64,000 bases of DNA from Paenibacillus sp. (GTDB lineage: Bacteria; Bacillota; Bacilli; Paenibacillales; Paenibacillaceae), in NCBI GenBank assembly GCA_023512345.1, contig JAILZT010000006.1:1-64000 (forward strand), read 5' to 3'. Each line of letters opens with the position of its first letter. Positions within the stretch are counted from its first letter, which is position 1. Shown here piece after piece: positions 1-8,470 of this stretch. A model generated the notes under the pieces. It was not told the origin of the DNA. It did no database searches and saw nothing but the letters and a program-made list of their open reading frames with translations. The position numbers and the translations under genes are program-made.

Positions 1-797
<797 letters not shown>

Positions 798-977
798 TAT
801 TGAAAAGAGCGATTGCTCATTTTGAAACATCTGACGAGAATTTTCATTCTCTGATCATGGTCTTCAAGAAGTCCATGATTTTGGATTTTACTCTCGCAAA
901 ATCCCACTCACTCGTTGTTCAGTTTTCAAAGATCAAGTTCTCGTTGTCGGCGATAATGTCTCACCAACAACTCTTAT
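798..977 (-). other. rRNA operon leader with boxA-like antitermination signal and hairpins
   Basis: Transcribed spacer between promoter P2 and the 16S 5' end, read on the minus strand. It holds a boxA-like motif, GATCTTTGAAAACTGAACAA, at about 915-934, the usual place for rRNA antitermination. Between it and the 16S are short hairpins: GGATTTT/AAAATCC near 883-904 and ATCATGG/CCATGAT near 856-881. Such leader stems normally take part in rRNA processing. No coding region is supported here. Confidence 0.75.
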
Positions 978-1006
978 AATATATCACATCCGACTGTGTA
1001 ATGCAA
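978..1006 (-). promoter_or_regulatory. rRNA promoter P2 (proximal)
   Basis: On the minus strand a -35 box TTGCAT (1001-1006) and a -10 box TATATT (978-983) are separated by exactly 17 nt. An A-rich stretch lies just upstream of -35, like an UP element. Its position before the boxA leader and 16S makes it the proximal rrn promoter. Confidence 0.75.
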
Positions 1007-1063
1007 GCTCTTTTTTTCAACTTCTTTTCGAGCTCGGCATCAACATTTCTTGGCCGGAATAAG

Positions 1064-1092
1064 AATATATCATGTATAGAGATTCATTGCAA
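1064..1092 (-). promoter_or_regulatory. rRNA promoter P1 (distal)
   Basis: On the minus strand TTGCAA (1087-1092) and TATATT (1064-1069) are separated by 17 nt, with an A-tract upstream of -35. It lies 86 bp upstream of P2 and shares the same -10 and the context CTTGCA, so the pair forms the tandem promoter arrangement usual for Bacillales rrn operons. The stretch 1093-1206 beyond it shows nothing I can name. Confidence 0.7.
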
Positions 1093-1206
1093 GCTTTTTT
1101 TGAACTGATTATTATCAATCCATTCATTTACTTATGCAGACAATCTCTGATAACGCTTTCTTATAATACCTCATTAATAGAACATAAATCAACCCTTTAG
1201 CAAAAT

Positions 1207-1242
1207 AAAAACAACCTGCTTAATGATTCAGCAGGTTGTTCA
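1207..1242 (-). terminator. Rho-independent terminator of the transglutaminase gene
   Basis: Inverted repeat AACAACCTGCT / AGCAGGTTGTT with a 9-nt loop, followed on the minus strand by a T-rich run. It lies 26 nt past the stop codon of the transglutaminase-like gene. Confidence 0.85.
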
Positions 1243-1267
1243 TTTATCATATTAACTTGAAACTAGC

Positions 1268-2077
1268 TTAATAGAATTTAGCGGAAGTATATTTGCTCGA
1301 GCTTTTAATGAGTTCAGCTGTTTTTTTATTCTTAAGCAATCCAGCGTCTACTGTTGTATCAATAGTAACCCACTTCCCATTCAGCAGCACTTCATTCCAT
1401 GCATGGTACTCAGAAACATAGCTGGTGTTGCCCATAACCAGCTTAGTAGGAATATCTACGCTACGGAGCATAGCCGCAAACAAGGAAGAGTAATCATAGC
1501 AGATGCCTTTTTTATTAGAAAGTGTGTTATTAATATTAGGAATGTAGTCTGTAGATACAGAACCCGCTAATTTGTAGTCATATTGTACGTTCTTCACGAT
1601 GTAGTTATAGATTGCCTTTACTTTCTCTTCATCTGTTGTTATACCTTGTGTCAGTTGTTGTGCTTTTTGGATGGCTTTATCTGAGGAATTCCATTTGATG
1701 TTCTGAACAGAATTCAAATACACAATGTTGGTATTACTTAAGGATAAGTCTACTACATCAGAATAAACAACTTTGTATTTGTTGCCTGTGGTATTCTCGA
1801 GAACGGACACCTTATAAGAGCCATTCCCTTGTTGAAGAGGGAACACTTCGCTTTGATTCGATGAGAACAAGTTATAAGTGTAGCTGCTATTGTCCTTAGT
1901 GATCATCAGCTTGGTACGTTTGTTTGCTGGAACCTCATATTGAATGCTGATAACACCTTCAGTTAACTTTGATGTATTCAACCAATTGGTATCGGTAGTT
2001 GCTGCGTCTACTGTAGTAACCTGTACTGAGGTAACTAACACGAATAGTGTTAATAGCATGAAATAGAACTTCTTCAT
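1268..2077 (-). CDS. secreted transglutaminase-like cysteine protease-fold protein
   Basis: 269 residues. Residues 1-26 form a signal peptide with likely cleavage after VDA-A, so the product is exported. The C-terminal half is a transglutaminase-core domain: the catalytic triad is readable as Cys193 (KKGICYDYSS), His225 (EYHAWNEV) and Asp240 (WVTIDTT). Residues 30-130 look like a beta-rich binding region. There is no LPXTG sorting signal or transmembrane anchor. The family contains protein cross-linking enzymes and peptidases; the substrate cannot be read from the sequence. The start ATG has AAAGGAG 7 nt upstream, placed directly after the proximal c-di-GMP riboswitch, so translation and probably transcription are under c-di-GMP control. 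The gene forms its own transcription unit between two terminators. Confidence 0.85.
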   Translation of the reverse strand: MKKFYFMLLTLFVLVTSVQVTTVDAATTDTNWLNTSKLTEGVISIQYEVPANKRTKLMITKDNSSYTYNLFSSNQSEVFPLQQGNGSYKVSVLENTTGNKYKVVYSDVVDLSLSNTNIVYLNSVQNIKWNSSDKAIQKAQQLTQGITTDEEKVKAIYNYIVKNVQYDYKLAGSVSTDYIPNINNTLSNKKGICYDYSSLFAAMLRSVDIPTKLVMGNTSYVSEYHAWNEVLLNGKWVTIDTTVDAGLLKNKKTAELIKSSSKYTSAKFY

Positions 2078-2090
2078 GGATAAAACTCCT

Positions 2091-2170
2091 TTCGGTAGCT
2101 GGCTGCCATCCTTTCGGGAAGGCCCTTTAGCTTTGCGTCCCTAACTTTCGATAGGTTTGCCGTTATCGTT
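2091..2170 (-). promoter_or_regulatory. c-di-GMP-I (GEMM-I) riboswitch, proximal copy of a tandem pair
   Basis: Read on the minus strand it has the GEMM-I core: GGCAAACC, a GAAA-loop stem, GGGACGCAAAGC, a second stem closed by CCGAAAGG, then GCAGCCAGCTACCG. The nucleotides matching the ligand-binding G (just before CAAACC), the AAA of GCAAAGC, and the C of TACC are present, which favours c-di-GMP as ligand. The aptamer ends only a few nt before the AAAGGAG ribosome binding site of the transglutaminase-like gene, suggesting control of translation initiation. Confidence 0.9.
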
Positions 2171-2239
2171 TTAGCTTTATCTGTCCTATAACAATAGGTT
2201 AATAGATAAGGTTCATATAAAACAAAAAAAGCCTCTTCA

Positions 2240-2320
2240 TTCGGTAACTGGCTGCCATCCTTTCGGGAAGGCCCTTTAGCTTTGCGTCCCTATCTTTCAA
2301 TAGGTTTGCCGTTTATCGTG
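2240..2320 (-). promoter_or_regulatory. c-di-GMP-I (GEMM-I) riboswitch, distal copy of a tandem pair
   Basis: A second aptamer nearly identical to the one at 2091-2170, differing at only a few positions between the GGCAAACC and TTACCG ends. It comes first in the transcript. It is followed within 25 nt by a run of seven Ts preceded by a short AGCC/GGCT pairing, which could be a weak terminator or alternative-structure platform. The two aptamers are separated by about 70 nt. The same ligand-contacting bases are kept, so both copies should be functional. Confidence 0.9.
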
Positions 2321-2339
2321 TTTAGCTTCTATATCTACT

Positions 2340-2367
2340 ATACTACCATATTTTCGGCATTACTCAA
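2340..2367 (-). promoter_or_regulatory. candidate sigma-A promoter for the riboswitch transcript
   Basis: On the minus strand TTGAGT (2362-2367), a 16-nt spacer and TAGTAT (2340-2345). An alternative -10, TATAGT, would give a 19-nt spacer. It sits about 20 nt upstream of the distal aptamer, where the start of a riboswitch leader is expected. Confidence 0.5.
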
Positions 2368-2427
2368 TAGTCAGAACCATAGAATCCCTTTTATATTAAG
2401 AAATTTAATGATTTTTCACTGAGAACT

Positions 2428-2468
2428 AAAAAGTGACACCCCAACCGCTGTCAGGATGTCACTTTTTA
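2428..2468. terminator. bidirectional-looking terminator downstream of the sortase gene
   Basis: Inverted repeat AAAAAGTGACA / TGTCACTTTTT with A and T tracts on both sides. It closes the glycosyltransferase-sortase run on the minus strand and separates it from the riboswitch-controlled gene. The stretch between it and the candidate promoter at 2367 shows no other feature. Confidence 0.8.
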
Positions 2469-2478
2469 TGAGGATAAG

Positions 2479-3138
2479 TTAATGTAATCTTGCATGTACA
2501 ATAAGCCGGTGTGTCGGATTCACAAGCGGGTCACAGGTAATGAGCGTAAGGATCTTATCCTTATTATTGCCTTCGAGAACGGAAATATCGGTCGGCTCGA
2601 CAATGGAAATGTCATAAACCTCATAGTTATACTCTTGGTTCTTTGTCTTTACTGTAATAATGTCACCCAGGGCGACTTCATTTAATCTATTGAACAGCCT
2701 CCCTGTTTTTCTGGCTCTATGGGCAGCTATTGCTGAATTCCCTATCTCACCAAGGGGCGTTGTTTCCTTCATGTGCGTTGCGGCATGCTTCATATTTTCT
2801 TTGGTAGCCCCCTCAAGTACAGGAAGCTTCAGATCTATTTTGTCAATTTCAATAAGTGCAATTACTTTGCCACCAACTTCAGACTCGGCTGGGACTGCAC
2901 TATCCCCCTCTTCTTGAGCTTGCTCATCCAATGTTGATTCCTCCGCAAGCAATTGAGTAACCTTTGCATATCTATTCTCGAGTTCATTATCGATAGAGGA
3001 GGTTTCACTATCTAGATAACTCTGTTCCGCTTCATTTAACAGCTTATCCTGCTGCCAATCGTTGTACCACTCATTAGCCTTCGGATACAGAATGATCAAA
3101 ATGCCGCATAGTATTAGAAGATAGGAAAACTTGCGCAT
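2479..3138 (-). CDS. class D-type sortase, membrane-anchored transpeptidase
   Basis: 219 residues from the ATG that has AAGGAG 8 nt upstream; a GTG nine bases earlier overlaps that site and is unlikely. An N-terminal transmembrane segment (about residues 4-20) is followed by an acidic linker and the sortase beta-barrel. The catalytic residues are readable: His140 (IAAHRA), Cys202 (TLITCDP) and Arg211 (THRLIVHAR). Sortases cut a C-terminal sorting motif of exported proteins and join them to peptidoglycan or to another acceptor. The gene starts 28 nt after the GtrA-family gene and ends the glycosyltransferase run, so it is probably co-transcribed with it. No substrate with a sorting motif is encoded in this window. 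Class D is assigned from the overall pattern, not from a search. Confidence 0.88.
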   Translation of the reverse strand: MRKFSYLLILCGILIILYPKANEWYNDWQQDKLLNEAEQSYLDSETSSIDNELENRYAKVTQLLAEESTLDEQAQEEGDSAVPAESEVGGKVIALIEIDKIDLKLPVLEGATKENMKHAATHMKETTPLGEIGNSAIAAHRARKTGRLFNRLNEVALGDIITVKTKNQEYNYEVYDISIVEPTDISVLEGNNKDKILTLITCDPLVNPTHRLIVHARLH

Positions 3139-3166
3139 CGTACGCACTCCTTTCTATTCAGAAGAA

Positions 3167-3571
3167 TCAAAACACCCATTTCCGGCTGCCAATAAAATTT
3201 ATTACAACTGTAACAAACGTAACCAAAATCTTTGCTAGTAACACTTGAACCCCAAATTCCTCAGTCAAAAGATGCATGAGCAGCAATGAGATTCCCAGCA
3301 CCGCCAGGTTCAGTACAATAAATTTCAGGAGCTGTTTCCGGTCAAAACCTTCTTTGCCGCTACGATTCTGATCTTTGAAAGTCACCTTTTTATTGAGGAT
3401 AAAACTGTTCGCTGTACCTGCACTATAAGAGATTACTTGAGCTACAGTATAAATCATCCCGACGGAAGTCAGTAGAGTGAAAATAGCAAAATCTATCAAT
3501 GTGTTAAGCAGGCCAACCGCGTTGAACTTCAAAAACTGGACGACATCGGTACGAAGGCTTTTATCGGGCAT
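3167..3571 (-). CDS. GtrA-family membrane protein (lipid-linked sugar flippase)
   Basis: 134 residues, four hydrophobic segments, typical length and topology for GtrA. The family is thought to move polyprenyl-phosphate-linked sugars across the membrane for extracytoplasmic glycosyltransferases. It starts with ATG and a GGAAGG site, overlaps the end of the upstream GT2 gene by 11 nt, and is followed by the sortase gene. GT2 plus GtrA plus GT-C is a recognised three-component glycosylation arrangement, and all three parts are present here. The transported sugar cannot be inferred. Confidence 0.88.
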   Translation of the reverse strand: MPDKSLRTDVVQFLKFNAVGLLNTLIDFAIFTLLTSVGMIYTVAQVISYSAGTANSFILNKKVTFKDQNRSGKEGFDRKQLLKFIVLNLAVLGISLLLMHLLTEEFGVQVLLAKILVTFVTVVINFIGSRKWVF

Positions 3572-4544
3572 GATTGTCTACCTTCCGACTTGCCTCATAC
3601 TCTTCTTCTTCCTTACGATACCCTGTTGTCTCACGAACAATATAAAGAGGTCTATCTTTGGATTCGTCGTAAATTCGCCCGATGTATTCACCAATAACGC
3701 CAAGCAGCATGAGTACAATACCATTAAAGAGCAGGTTAATCCCTACAATAGAGGCCCAGCCAGGGACAGTCCACGATGTAAATATCTTTTGAAATAACAC
3801 GAGAAATAAGTAAACAAAGCTGGCAAAGGAAAGAAAGAAGCCTACATAGGAAGCGATTTTGAGCGGCTTATGCGAGAAGGAAGTAATGCCGTCCAGCGCA
3901 AAGCGGATCATTTTTTTTAGTGGATATTTGGTCTCCCCAGCAAAACGTTCTTCTCGAACGTACTCCACCATAGTCTGACGAAAGCCTACCCAGCTTACTA
4001 AGCCCCGCACATAGCGATTCTTTTCCTTCAGCCCTCTCAGCACATCACATACTTTACGGTCAATAAGGCGAAAATCACCTGTATCTGTCGGAATTTCCAC
4101 ACTAGTCATACTACTCAGAAGTCTATAGAAGAGCTTAGCCGTCACTTTTTTAAAAAGAGTCTCCCCATGGCGCTTAATCCGCTTCGCATATACAACCTCA
4201 TAGCCTTCCTTCCACTTCGCAATCATCTGTAAAATAACCTCTGGCGGATCCTGAAGATCAGCATCAATAACTACAACTGCCTGACCTTCAGAATAATCCA
4301 TACCTGCGGTAATGGCTACCTGATGCCCAAAGTTTCGGGAAAAATCAATCAGCTTGACGTTCTCATCCCGGCTGCTGATTTCTCGCATAATCTCTACTGT
4401 GCGATCACGGCTTCCATCATTTACGAATAGGAGCTCATAGGCCTCTCCGCAGGTATCCATTACTTTTTTCAATCGATCATACGTATGGGCAATAACTTCC
4501 TCCTCATTGAACATAGGAATGATTACGCTGTATCGAGCCTTCAT
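3561..4544 (-). CDS. GT2 polyprenyl-phosphate glycosyltransferase (GtrB/DPM1-like)
   Basis: 327 residues. The N-terminal GT-A domain shows NDGSRDRT, the metal-binding DADLQDPPEVI and the acceptor motif DTGDFRLIDRKV. Two transmembrane segments follow near residues 230-255 and 265-295, as in membrane-bound dolichyl/undecaprenyl-phosphate sugar transferases. It should transfer a sugar from a nucleotide sugar onto undecaprenyl phosphate on the cytoplasmic face. The start ATG has TAGGAGG upstream. It lies between the giant GT-C gene and the flippase gene and overlaps the latter, so the three are likely translated together. Confidence 0.9.
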   Translation of the reverse strand: MKARYSVIIPMFNEEEVIAHTYDRLKKVMDTCGEAYELLFVNDGSRDRTVEIMREISSRDENVKLIDFSRNFGHQVAITAGMDYSEGQAVVVIDADLQDPPEVILQMIAKWKEGYEVVYAKRIKRHGETLFKKVTAKLFYRLLSSMTSVEIPTDTGDFRLIDRKVCDVLRGLKEKNRYVRGLVSWVGFRQTMVEYVREERFAGETKYPLKKMIRFALDGITSFSHKPLKIASYVGFFLSFASFVYLFLVLFQKIFTSWTVPGWASIVGINLLFNGIVLMLLGVIGEYIGRIYDESKDRPLYIVRETTGYRKEEEEYEASRKVDNHAR

Positions 4545-4580
4545 TACGTTCCTCCTAAAAGCATAGTGATCCTTCCAATC

Positions 4581-7500
4581 TTAAAACACCCAAGTAGGGA
4601 ACCAACGCAGAATCTTTGTAACATAATCCCCGTTAACCTCCATACCAGACAACACTGGGTAAAACCCTATAAATAGAAGCGCCGCAACCCCTACAAAGAT
4701 ATATCGAACATAACGGGCTTTGGGGTACTTGCTGTCGAGCAGCTTCATTATATAAACAAGGCTAAGAATTAAAAACGGTACCATAGCAAAGTAATGGTAA
4801 AGGAACGTCTCACGCGGAACAAGCATCCAAGGTACATATTGAGAAAAGAATGCTATCCAGATCATGTACAAGCTTTTGTCCTTACGTTTTATCGACAGCC
4901 ACAAAGTACCTAACACTGCAAAAATCCCTGTCCACCAGATAAACGGATTACCCATGGTGACAATACTACTTACTCTACCTGCAGGGAGACCTTCTCCTCC
5001 GCTGTAGAACCAGACAGGTCTTTTCATAAATGGCCATTGCCACCAGGAAGACTGAAAAGGATGTGCTGATACAAGTTGACTGTGGTAACTGTACATGTTC
5101 TTCTGAGCTTCTATTAAGCCTTTAACCGTATATCCTTCTGCTGTTACCGCTAGAACAGGAATAAATGAAAGACTATAAATCAGAACCGGAATCATCACAA
5201 AGAAGACAATACAACTGAGCAAGGTAAGAATGGAATACTTCCAGAAGACCTTAACTGCACTTAGACTGGCTTGTTTCAGTTCTTGATCACTAAGCTTCCC
5301 ATCAGCCAAAACGCGTTTCGCCGCAACATATTGCCTATAGCGACCGAATAATGCAAGTGCCAGCATAATTGCCAGCCCAGCACCGCCATACAGAACGATC
5401 CACTTAGAGGCCACTCCGATGCCGAAGAATAAACCCGACCAGAACAAGGGTACCAAAGTTTTTCTAAAGGGAACGAGGTAGAAGTTCATAGTGAAATAGC
5501 GTTGCATGAAATAGAACATCAGCATAATGAAAAAGACACCATATACATCTATCGTCGAAATACGAGTCTGAGTGAAATGCATAAAATCAAGGGCGAATAA
5601 TCCCGCAGCCAGAGCAGCGTATCTACTCTTTCCAAACAAACGTAATGCCATAACATAGATAAGCGGAAGCATAGCTATTCCAAAAAGCGTACCGATAATA
5701 CGCCAACCGAACGGGTTCACACCGAACAGTTCCATCCCAATAGCAATAAACAGCTTGCCAAGCGGAGGATGTGTATTCTCGTAAGGGACTATTCCATGTG
5801 TATACTCATAAGCTGTTCGGGCATGATAAATTTCATCAAAATAAGTCCCGTTCATAAACCCGGAGTAAGCCGGAATCAAGGCTTGCTCATCAAATAGGTT
5901 AGTCGGACTGCCGTTTTTGGATGTAAATCCGGTATCCGGAACAACAGTTTCGATTGGTAATGGCGTTCTTCCGCCTCCCTGTGCATACAAAGCCATTTCC
6001 TGAAGGATGAATCCTGGTGAATTAACCGTTAGCTTGATATAACGAGCCGTAACATTGAGAGGTTGGCTTTTCCAGACAAATACATTGCCTACATCCTCGT
6101 TAATCTCCAGCAGGTTACTCCAAGTATCAGGAGTCTGGCTGAATTCCAGCTGAAATTTACCGGTGCCCACACCTCCGAATATATTCACACGCTCCAGCGG
6201 TTTACTCTCCCCGAGATCTATATAGAAGCTTTCTCCTTTGGAGGCCGGCTCCCATATAGTTTCCGGTGACTTAGTGGAGCCTAGATTGAACAAAGCGAGG
6301 GCTGCATACACAGCTGTAATCGAAATCATCCATACCCAGTCTTTGCGCAGCAGCTTAAGCTTCGATACACGTCCGCTTTCTGCAAATGGCCGGATATCCT
6401 CAATAATGTTCAAATCCGCTGCGGTTTTGTCCGCTGCCGTATATTGAGGAAGAAGGGGCTTCGTCACTTTCCGTATATACACATGGTAACCAATATAGAG
6501 CATGTATAACAGAAGACCCAGGTTCGCTATAGCTGTGACCAGAACGATTCCATCGGATCCTGGATTAATACCTGCATTCAGGTGGGCAAGCGTATAACCT
6601 ACATTGATATATTGAGTTAAGCTGAACCCTAGGAACAAAGTCAGGAAACGTCGGTCTCGGCTCTCTATAAAGCTGAATAGACAGAGAATGATGACGGGGA
6701 AAAGATAACGCTCATGCATTTTAGTCCCCAGTACAAACACAACTACAATCAAAACCATTCCAATATAATAGGATTTAGATAGATTAATACGGTCTTTCGC
6801 AAAGGAAAAGAGGGCCGCAAGGGCAACCGCAACCAATATAAAGATGAAGCCCCATATACGATAGCTTATCCCAAGAAAAGTCGTTTCCAAGGATGACCAC
6901 AAAGGATCCGTCAACGCATAAAGGTTAAAGGCGTTAACTGATGAATACGGATAAGAAGATAGTGTGTTTTTGTATAAATTAATAATGCCACCTATACCGC
7001 CGTTATTCCAAAAGAAAGGCACTGCAAGCAGTATAAACGCACCCATACCATATAAAGCCCCAACGGCAAGCTGCTTCCACGCACGAGAATGATAGAAGGC
7101 AAACATTAAAACCGGTGTGAATATGAGCGCCTGCGGCTTGATCAATACCGCAAGAGCAAAGAATATCGCGGATCGAACAAAAGCTTTATCCACAACACCC
7201 CGAATACTGAGCAGCAGGAATATCAAGAAAAAGGAATCGGCTTGACCCCACGCCGCTGAGTTAATAAGTACGGCGGGATTAAATAAGAAGAATAACATCA
7301 AGCCAAAGGCCAGCCCTGAGCCGATTTTTTTGCGCCCTACATCATAAATGATATATCCAAGCACCAAGTCAGAAATAATAGCCGGCAGCTTGAACAGCAG
7401 TGACTCTCCCCCTGAACCATGAGCAAACCCGAATACACCTCGAACGAGACTTAGCAGATACAATACGTATAGATACCCTGGAGGATAATCTGCAAAGTAA

Positions 7501-8408
7501 CCCTCTTCATAAAATTTCCCTGGGCCCAAATCTACCATACGCTGGCCCCACGCTATAAATGTATTCATATCATTCACATATCCCTGCGCAGTGAGGCCAA
7601 TCCAGATTCGTAAGCCAAGAGCCACTCCCATGACTACATATAACCATCTGTGATAGATTACTTCAGGCTGCCCCAGCAGCCCCGCGCTTCGAAACGCCTT
7701 TTTATAAAAATAAGCAAAAAAGATTGAAAATAAAAATGAGATGAATAGTAGTTTTGCCGGTGATACTTTATGGGAAGCTACTGGTTCTTGAGGGTTTTCG
7801 CCCTGAGCGATTGCTCCGCTATCCAATGAAAGGACGTCCTTCCCAACAGGCGCTCCTTCTAGAAGCTCAACTGACAAATCATCGAAGTAGGCTTTACCTT
7901 TAATCAGACTGGAGTATCCACCAAGGCTTGCGCCTATTCCAAACACCGTTTGCTCGGGTCCAGTCTGGCCATAGAACTCAAGATATTGCCATTCCCCTGC
8001 TGTATCCAAGACATGGGGATATCCGTTTCCAATCCCTACTGCGAGAATGTTAGCACCCGTCCCCTCACCTTCAGTGCTTACCACCTTCACCCAACCGGAT
8101 ATTTTATAATAACTGCCAGCCTGAACGTTAATGTCCTGTACCCACTTCAAATGGTTGGGTTCCAGATTCTCAATCATAGCCGCCTTGCTTCCAGAGTGGA
8201 CCTCCTCAGATTGAATAGAGATCTGTCCGGATTCATCGCCTGCAATCCATGCATCCTTCACCCAACTGGAGGGAGCCTCTGCATCCCCTTCTTCAAAACC
8301 TGGATTCTGCACTAGATTTCCTGCTGCAAAGGCACCAGTCACAGGGAAAACGAATAAAAGCAGCAGTAACAGAGCCATTGCAGCTATGCGTTTATTAAGA
8401 GTTATCAT
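4581..8408 (-). CDS. giant double GT-C glycosyltransferase with two carbohydrate-binding-like modules
   Basis: 1275 residues. A signal peptide (1-29) is followed by a galactose-binding-like CBM4/9 module (about 30-185, NLVQNPGFEEG near its start). Next come a membrane segment near 220 and a first multi-spanning GT-C domain (about 250-680) with the loop motif NDMNTFIAWG. A discoidin-like F5/8 module follows (about 715-810). The C-terminal half (about 850-1275) is a PMT/GT39-type domain with DEIYHARTAYEY and ENTHPPLGKLFIAIG. GT-C enzymes use lipid-linked sugars on the outer face of the membrane. One chain therefore seems to hold two glycosyltransferase halves, each preceded by an extracellular binding module. 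Relatives such as B. subtilis YkcB carry one such catalytic half. It is 36 nt upstream of the GT2 gene that probably makes its donor. Confidence 0.85.
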   Translation of the reverse strand: MITLNKRIAAMALLLLLLFVFPVTGAFAAGNLVQNPGFEEGDAEAPSSWVKDAWIAGDESGQISIQSEEVHSGSKAAMIENLEPNHLKWVQDINVQAGSYYKISGWVKVVSTEGEGTGANILAVGIGNGYPHVLDTAGEWQYLEFYGQTGPEQTVFGIGASLGGYSSLIKGKAYFDDLSVELLEGAPVGKDVLSLDSGAIAQGENPQEPVASHKVSPAKLLFISFLFSIFFAYFYKKAFRSAGLLGQPEVIYHRWLYVVMGVALGLRIWIGLTAQGYVNDMNTFIAWGQRMVDLGPGKFYEEGYFADYPPGYLYVLYLLSLVRGVFGFAHGSGGESLLFKLPAIISDLVLGYIIYDVGRKKIGSGLAFGLMLFFLFNPAVLINSAAWGQADSFFLIFLLLSIRGVVDKAFVRSAIFFALAVLIKPQALIFTPVLMFAFYHSRAWKQLAVGALYGMGAFILLAVPFFWNNGGIGGIINLYKNTLSSYPYSSVNAFNLYALTDPLWSSLETTFLGISYRIWGFIFILVAVALAALFSFAKDRINLSKSYYIGMVLIVVVFVLGTKMHERYLFPVIILCLFSFIESRDRRFLTLFLGFSLTQYINVGYTLAHLNAGINPGSDGIVLVTAIANLGLLLYMLYIGYHVYIRKVTKPLLPQYTAADKTAADLNIIEDIRPFAESGRVSKLKLLRKDWVWMISITAVYAALALFNLGSTKSPETIWEPASKGESFYIDLGESKPLERVNIFGGVGTGKFQLEFSQTPDTWSNLLEINEDVGNVFVWKSQPLNVTARYIKLTVNSPGFILQEMALYAQGGGRTPLPIETVVPDTGFTSKNGSPTNLFDEQALIPAYSGFMNGTYFDEIYHARTAYEYTHGIVPYENTHPPLGKLFIAIGMELFGVNPFGWRIIGTLFGIAMLPLIYVMALRLFGKSRYAALAAGLFALDFMHFTQTRISTIDVYGVFFIMLMFYFMQRYFTMNFYLVPFRKTLVPLFWSGLFFGIGVASKWIVLYGGAGLAIMLALALFGRYRQYVAAKRVLADGKLSDQELKQASLSAVKVFWKYSILTLLSCIVFFVMIPVLIYSLSFIPVLAVTAEGYTVKGLIEAQKNMYSYHSQLVSAHPFQSSWWQWPFMKRPVWFYSGGEGLPAGRVSSIVTMGNPFIWWTGIFAVLGTLWLSIKRKDKSLYMIWIAFFSQYVPWMLVPRETFLYHYFAMVPFLILSLVYIMKLLDSKYPKARYVRYIFVGVAALLFIGFYPVLSGMEVNGDYVTKILRWFPTWVF

Positions 8409-8470
8409 TGCTCTACCTTCACCTCACCGATGTTAATCCAGCCGTATCCGCTGGTTCTGTCAATCTCGCA

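Noticed and set aside
1268..2077. Transglutaminase-like protein as direct sortase substrate
   Set aside because: No LPXTG-like motif, hydrophobic segment or basic tail at its C-terminus.
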